Source of the DNA: Bacillota bacterium
GTDB taxonomy: Bacteria; Bacillota; Clostridia; Lachnospirales; Lachnospiraceae
Assembly: GCA_023395555.1 (NCBI GenBank)
Contig: JAEWYQ010000079.1
Span: 1 to 64,000, forward strand
Length of the DNA: 64,000 nucleotides
Direction of reading: 5' to 3'
Shown: one piece after another, positions 61,027-64,000 of the stretch
How positions within the stretch are numbered: the first letter of the stretch is position 1
Layout: each line of letters opens with the position of its first letter
Made by a program: the position numbers and the translations under genes
Notes under the pieces: generated by a model
The model's database searches: none
What the model saw: the letters and a program-made list of their open reading frames with translations, nothing else
What the model was told of the DNA's origin: nothing

Positions 61027-62123
61027 TGTACCTTATCAGCTGCCTCTCCGAATAAACTCAGATATTCATCGATGGTTGCGGGGATGGAAAGAGCACTGGG
61101 GGTTCCGGAGGCGGCAAGCGGTGTGCCGTCTTCAATCATGACTACGGAGCCCCTTTGAATTGCAGGGATGGTTCCTACAAGAGGGTCTGCCTGAAGGGCT
61201 TCCAATAAAGCCTGATCGCCGTAAGCAACAGCAATATCGATATCTGCCAGCTGATCGGCATTTTCAGCGCTCAGTTCAATGGAAAAGCTTTCGGAAGCCT
61301 GGGCCATGGCAGTTACGCTTTCCGGTATTTCCATTCCCAGATCCGTCAGATATGCCGCGCGGGGATCCGTGGGAAGGTATATGTAGAATTTGCCTAAATC
61401 AGAGGGGACAAAATAAAAGAAGGCGGCACTTTTTCCTTTGATCTGGGGATACTGCGCTGTTTTCTCTGCAATCAGAGCCTCTAATTGACGAACCAGATCT
61501 TCTCCTTCTGCCTGTCTTCCCATTCCTGCCGCATCAAATATAACCTGATCACGCCATAAGGTCTGCCAGGCAAGAGCAGGATAGGCCACAACCGGAGCGA
61601 TCTGGCTTAAAAGCGCATATTCCTCCTGGGTGATGCCGGAGTAAGCAGCCAGAATGACATCCGGCTGAACATCGTTGATTGCTTCGTAGTTCAGCCCGTC
61701 GGTGTCGTTAAAGAGGACCGGATTCTCAACACCCAGCTCTTTGAATTTTGCCGCTGTCCAGGGCAGAAGGCCGCTGCCGTCGGTAACGCCGTAGTTTGCT
61801 TCGGACACACCCACGGGAACCACACCCAGGGCCAGGGGAACATCCTGGTTACCCCAGGAGATCGTAGCAATGCGCTCCGGCTTACTGGTCAGCACGGTTT
61901 CTCCGAAGGCATGCTTTATGGTAACCGGGTAGCCGGAAGAAGTATCGGAAGAATTGTCTTCCGGAGCGGTTGTTGTCTCTGCGAGTGCTGTATCTGTGGG
62001 TGCGGCTGCATCGGTAGGATTGCCGGAAGTGCCTTTTGTGGAATTGGAGCAGCCTGCGATTGACAGAACAAGAGCAAGTGCCAGTATCCCTTTTGCGTAG
62101 AAGCGGAAGTTTTTAAGTCTCAT
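61023..62123 (-). CDS. Iron-siderophore substrate-binding lipoprotein, FepB/FhuD-like
   Basis: A 366-residue lipoprotein with lipobox IAGC (Cys about residue 25), a Thr/Ala/Asp-rich linker and the two-lobed class III binding fold: VTIKHAFGETVLTSKPERIATISWGNQDVPLALGVVPVG, and later YEAINDVQPDVILAAYSGITQEEYALLSQIAPVV. It binds iron complexes outside the membrane. First gene of the operon, under the promoter and palindrome at 62.17-62.22 kb. Start ATG after AAAGGA. Confidence 0.92.
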   Translation of the reverse strand: MRLKNFRFYAKGILALALVLSIAGCSNSTKGTSGNPTDAAAPTDTALAETTTAPEDNSSDTSSGYPVTIKHAFGETVLTSKPERIATISWGNQDVPLALGVVPVGVSEANYGVTDGSGLLPWTAAKFKELGVENPVLFNDTDGLNYEAINDVQPDVILAAYSGITQEEYALLSQIAPVVAYPALAWQTLWRDQVIFDAAGMGRQAEGEDLVRQLEALIAEKTAQYPQIKGKSAAFFYFVPSDLGKFYIYLPTDPRAAYLTDLGMEIPESVTAMAQASESFSIELSAENADQLADIDIAVAYGDQALLEALQADPLVGTIPAIQRGSVVMIEDGTPLAASGTPSALSIPATIDEYLSLFGEAADKVQ

Positions 62124-62167
62124 GATGATATCCTTTCTTTTCAGATAGTGAATAATATATTGTCCAG

Positions 62168-62219
62168 GTTAGCTTATGCTAACTTAAGATATCCTATCGA
62201 AATTCTAGGTTTTTGTCAA
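62168..62219 (-). promoter_or_regulatory. Iron operon promoter with DtxR-like operator
   Basis: On the minus strand TTGACA (62219-62214), 17 bases, TAGGAT (62196-62191). Just after the -10 stands the palindrome GTTAGCATAAGCTAAC (62183-62168), close to the DtxR/IdeR consensus (TTAGGTTAG-type arms) and placed where a repressor would block transcription. Confidence 0.8.
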
Positions 62220-62268
62220 GACCTAAATTGGTAAAATCCAATTCTATTTTCTTCCAGAGTAAAAGGGA

Positions 62269-62853
62269 TTATTCTCCCCAGCGTAAAAATCCCGGCACCG
62301 AAATGTGAAACCGGTCTAACAGCTTGCCGATGATCTGCAAATTCATATCCTCCAGATTGTAGGGATTGCTGTAATAGGGCGGAACCGGGGGCATGATGAA
62401 GGCGCCTGCTTCTGCAAGGGTCAGCATATTCCTAAGATGAATGGTGCTTAAGGGGCTTTCTCTCGGAACCAGAACCAGAGTCCGTCGTTCCTTCAGGGTG
62501 ACATCGGCAGCCCGAAGAAGCAGGTTATCGCTGTAGCCGCAGGCGATTCCCGCCATAGTCTTCATGCTGCAGGGAAGAAGGAGCATTCCCTCGGTCTGGT
62601 AGGTGCCGCTGGCAATCTTTGCGCCGTAGTCATGGAGATCATAGCTGATATCTGCCATGGCTTTCACCTGGTCGGGGGTGTAATCCGTTTCTTGGGCGAT
62701 GGTCATCTCTGCACCCTTTGATATGACCAGATGAGTCTCCCAATCGGGGCAGGATGCCATTAATTCAAGAAGCTGAATGGTCAGGGCGGCGCCGCTGGCA
62801 CCGCTCATGCCGATGACCAGCCGTTTTTTATTATTCGAGAGGTTTTGTTCCAT
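62269..62853 (-). CDS. ubiX: UbiX-like flavin prenyltransferase
   Basis: A 194-residue flavoprotein. UbiX prenylates FMN to make the cofactor for UbiD decarboxylases. Visible marks: VIGMSGASGAALTIQLL (FMN/prenyl-phosphate loop), HDYGAKIASGTYQTEGMLLLPCSMKTMAGIACGYSDNLLLRAADVTLKERR, VPRESPLSTIHLRNM and GAFIMPPVPPYYS. No UbiD gene is in the window. It follows the permease of a SsuBC-type transporter by 96 bases in the same direction and may be co-transcribed. ATG after AAAGGAG. Confidence 0.93.
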   Translation of the reverse strand: MEQNLSNNKKRLVIGMSGASGAALTIQLLELMASCPDWETHLVISKGAEMTIAQETDYTPDQVKAMADISYDLHDYGAKIASGTYQTEGMLLLPCSMKTMAGIACGYSDNLLLRAADVTLKERRTLVLVPRESPLSTIHLRNMLTLAEAGAFIMPPVPPYYSNPYNLEDMNLQIIGKLLDRFHISVPGFLRWGE

Positions 62854-62909
62854 GAGACGAATCTCCTTTCTTAATGCCGCAAAAAACAGCGGGTGGCGGG
62901 GGGCTTTGC

Positions 62910-62948
62910 GGTGCCTGACACCAAGTAATGTTAACGGTGCCTGACACC
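62910..62948. repeat. Two copies of GGTGCCTGACACC
   Basis: The 13-base word occurs at 62910-62922 and at 62936-62948. The right copy is inside AACGGTG/CACCGTT, a hairpin that touches the stop codon of the permease gene at 62950 and may end its transcript. Confidence 0.6.
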
Positions 62949-62949
62949 G

Positions 62950-63714
62950 TTACAAAATGGCTTCCGGGGTATGGTTCCATTTGCCGATGTGACCGGCGAG
63001 GGCGTCGATGGCGGCAAACAGGAAAAAGCCCACCACAGCGATGGTTATGATCCCGATATACATTTCCACATAGTTGATTCTTGACCAGGCATCCAGAATA
63101 TAATAGCCCATTCCGTAAGAGGTGCCGTAGCCTTCTACGAAGAAGAGGATGGACATGGCGGCGCCCAGGGAGACCCGGAGGCTGGTGAAGAGCTGGGGCA
63201 GGATGGCGGGCAGGGTCACGTGGCGGAGGATGGCCGCTCTTCCGGCCCCTAGGCTTTTAAGCACCTGGTAGGTGGAAGGGTCAATGGCCCGGATGCTGTC
63301 GCGGACCGATACGATGACCTGGAATACGATGACCAGCACCATGATTACGATTTTCGAACCGTCCCTCATGCCAAGGAGCAGCATCGCGATGGGGAGCAGG
63401 GCTGTCTTGGGAATGGGGTAGCTGAAATAAATCAGAGGATACAAAAGGCGGTTCATCCGCTGGGAGTAAGCAAGGAGGATGCCCATGGGAATGCCGATCA
63501 GCAGGGAGAGAACCAGACCGGCTCCGACTCTGCGCAGGCTGTATATAATATGGATCAGCATATGATCCTTCAGGACGAGGGAAAAGCTTTGGTATACCTT
63601 CAGCGGACTGGCAATGACAGGGGTATCCGTCAGAAGGTAGGCAATCAGCCAGATCAGATTGATTGACAGAAAGCCGCGGATAAACATAAGGCAATGCTTC
63701 CATAATCGCTTCAA
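62950..63714 (-). CDS. ABC transporter permease, SsuC/TauC-like (second system)
   Basis: A 254-residue permease with about six helices and the EAA-type loop STYQVLKSLGAGRAAILRHVTLPAILPQLFTSLRVSLG (about 145-182). It is related to the permease at 1274-2038 but not a close copy. It overlaps the upstream ATPase gene by four bases and precedes ubiX. Ligand unknown; sulfonates, pyrimidine precursors or aromatic acids are possible. Confidence 0.88.
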   Translation of the reverse strand: MKRLWKHCLMFIRGFLSINLIWLIAYLLTDTPVIASPLKVYQSFSLVLKDHMLIHIIYSLRRVGAGLVLSLLIGIPMGILLAYSQRMNRLLYPLIYFSYPIPKTALLPIAMLLLGMRDGSKIVIMVLVIVFQVIVSVRDSIRAIDPSTYQVLKSLGAGRAAILRHVTLPAILPQLFTSLRVSLGAAMSILFFVEGYGTSYGMGYYILDAWSRINYVEMYIGIITIAVVGFFLFAAIDALAGHIGKWNHTPEAIL

Positions 63715-64000
63715 TTGTGTCCTTCACTTCCTTCCGGTTCCTTTTCATTTGCGGTCAGGCGGCTGCGCAGCTGTTGTCTGGCTGCAAAATAATCCGCATC
63801 CTGGGGATTGGATATTCCGAAGTATGGATTGAGGCTCTGATACCGGATGCCACCGCCCTGAGCTTCCATAACCAGCAGATCCGTTCCCAGATAAAGAGCC
63901 TCTTCGATGCTGTGGGTTACCAGAAGGGTAGTGGGGCGCTGCTGCTTCCACAGGGACAGGAACAAGGCTCTGGCTTCCTCCCGGATGATTTCATCCAGGG
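63711..64000 (-). CDS. ABC transporter ATP-binding protein, SsuB/TauB-like, partial (N-terminus outside window)
   Basis: Only the last 95 codons are inside the window. The frame is open to the right edge and reads LDEIIREEARALFLSLWKQ, TTLLVTHSIEEALYLGTD (H-loop His) and a C-terminal tail, which fits the end of an SsuB/TauB ATPase just after the Walker B Asp. It overlaps the permease gene by four bases, so it is the ATPase of the second importer. Confidence 0.85.
   Translation of the reverse strand, partial: LDEIIREEARALFLSLWKQQRPTTLLVTHSIEEALYLGTDLLVMEAQGGGIRYQSLNPYFGISNPQDADYFAARQQLRSRLTANEKEPEGSEGHN

Noticed and set aside
1..64000. CRISPR arrays, tRNA or rRNA genes, prophage, transposases
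   Set aside because: I found no regularly spaced repeats, no tRNA-like cloverleaf words with CCA ends, no rRNA sequence and no recombinase or transposase reading frame.

Overview
The window looks like a chromosomal segment of a spore-forming, anaerobic, Gram-positive member of the Clostridia, most likely Lachnospiraceae. The evidence is the spore genes (a CotS-like coat protein, a SipL-like DUF3794/LysM protein, Veg, a YtvI-like AI-2E transporter), an archaeal-type prolyl-tRNA synthetase under a T-box, strong AGGAGG ribosome binding sites, sigma-A promoters of TTGACA-17-TATAAT type, and many AraC/YesN-type sugar regulators. I see no rRNA, tRNA, CRISPR array, prophage or intact insertion sequence.

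Layout. 0.2-2.6 kb: a three-gene SsuABC/NMT1-type ABC importer. 2.8-9.3 kb: a cytidylate-kinase-like protein with a ParB-like tail, a YtvI-like protein, an AraC regulator next to a two-LamG surface protein with phased operator-like repeats between them, and a secreted protein of unknown function. 9.4-24.3 kb: housekeeping and sporulation genes (T-box/proS, cca, cotS-like, PEGA protein, a frameshifted coiled-coil membrane protein, pgi, an unassigned structured RNA, hemolysin III, DUF951, HAD phosphatase, exonuclease III, cyclase, HD-GYP). 24.3-32.4 kb: AzlCD, an AraC regulator divergent from uxuA, a MATE exporter behind a transcription attenuator, and clpB behind a hairpin-rich leader. 32.4-36.6 kb: a ThuA plus two Gfo/Idh dehydrogenase cluster facing its own AraC regulator. 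36.6-39.5 kb: PrcB-like lipoprotein, veg and sipL.

39.7-48.5 kb is the most coherent accessory module. It holds a GH28-like protein that has lost part of its catalytic centre, a YesM/YesN-type two-component system, an AfuABC/FbpABC-type ABC importer, and NanE (ManNAc-6-phosphate epimerase). A 12+12 bp palindrome is found before the GH28 gene and twice at the end of the response regulator gene, so it brackets the sensor part. I infer a sensed uptake route for a sugar phosphate or amino-sugar phosphate.

48.8-58.1 kb is a patchwork: PadR/DUF2812, a large GH106-like protein with an internal minisatellite, a frameshifted membrane protein running into the 3' end of an FtsX-type permease without its ATPase, an alkyltransferase-like (ATL) protein without the catalytic Cys, and a GH32 gene cut off at about residue 290. 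58.1-62.2 kb is a compact iron-siderophore ABC operon with a clear promoter and a DtxR-like palindrome. 62.3-64.0 kb holds a UbiX-like flavin prenyltransferase and a second SsuBC-type ABC transporter that leaves the window.
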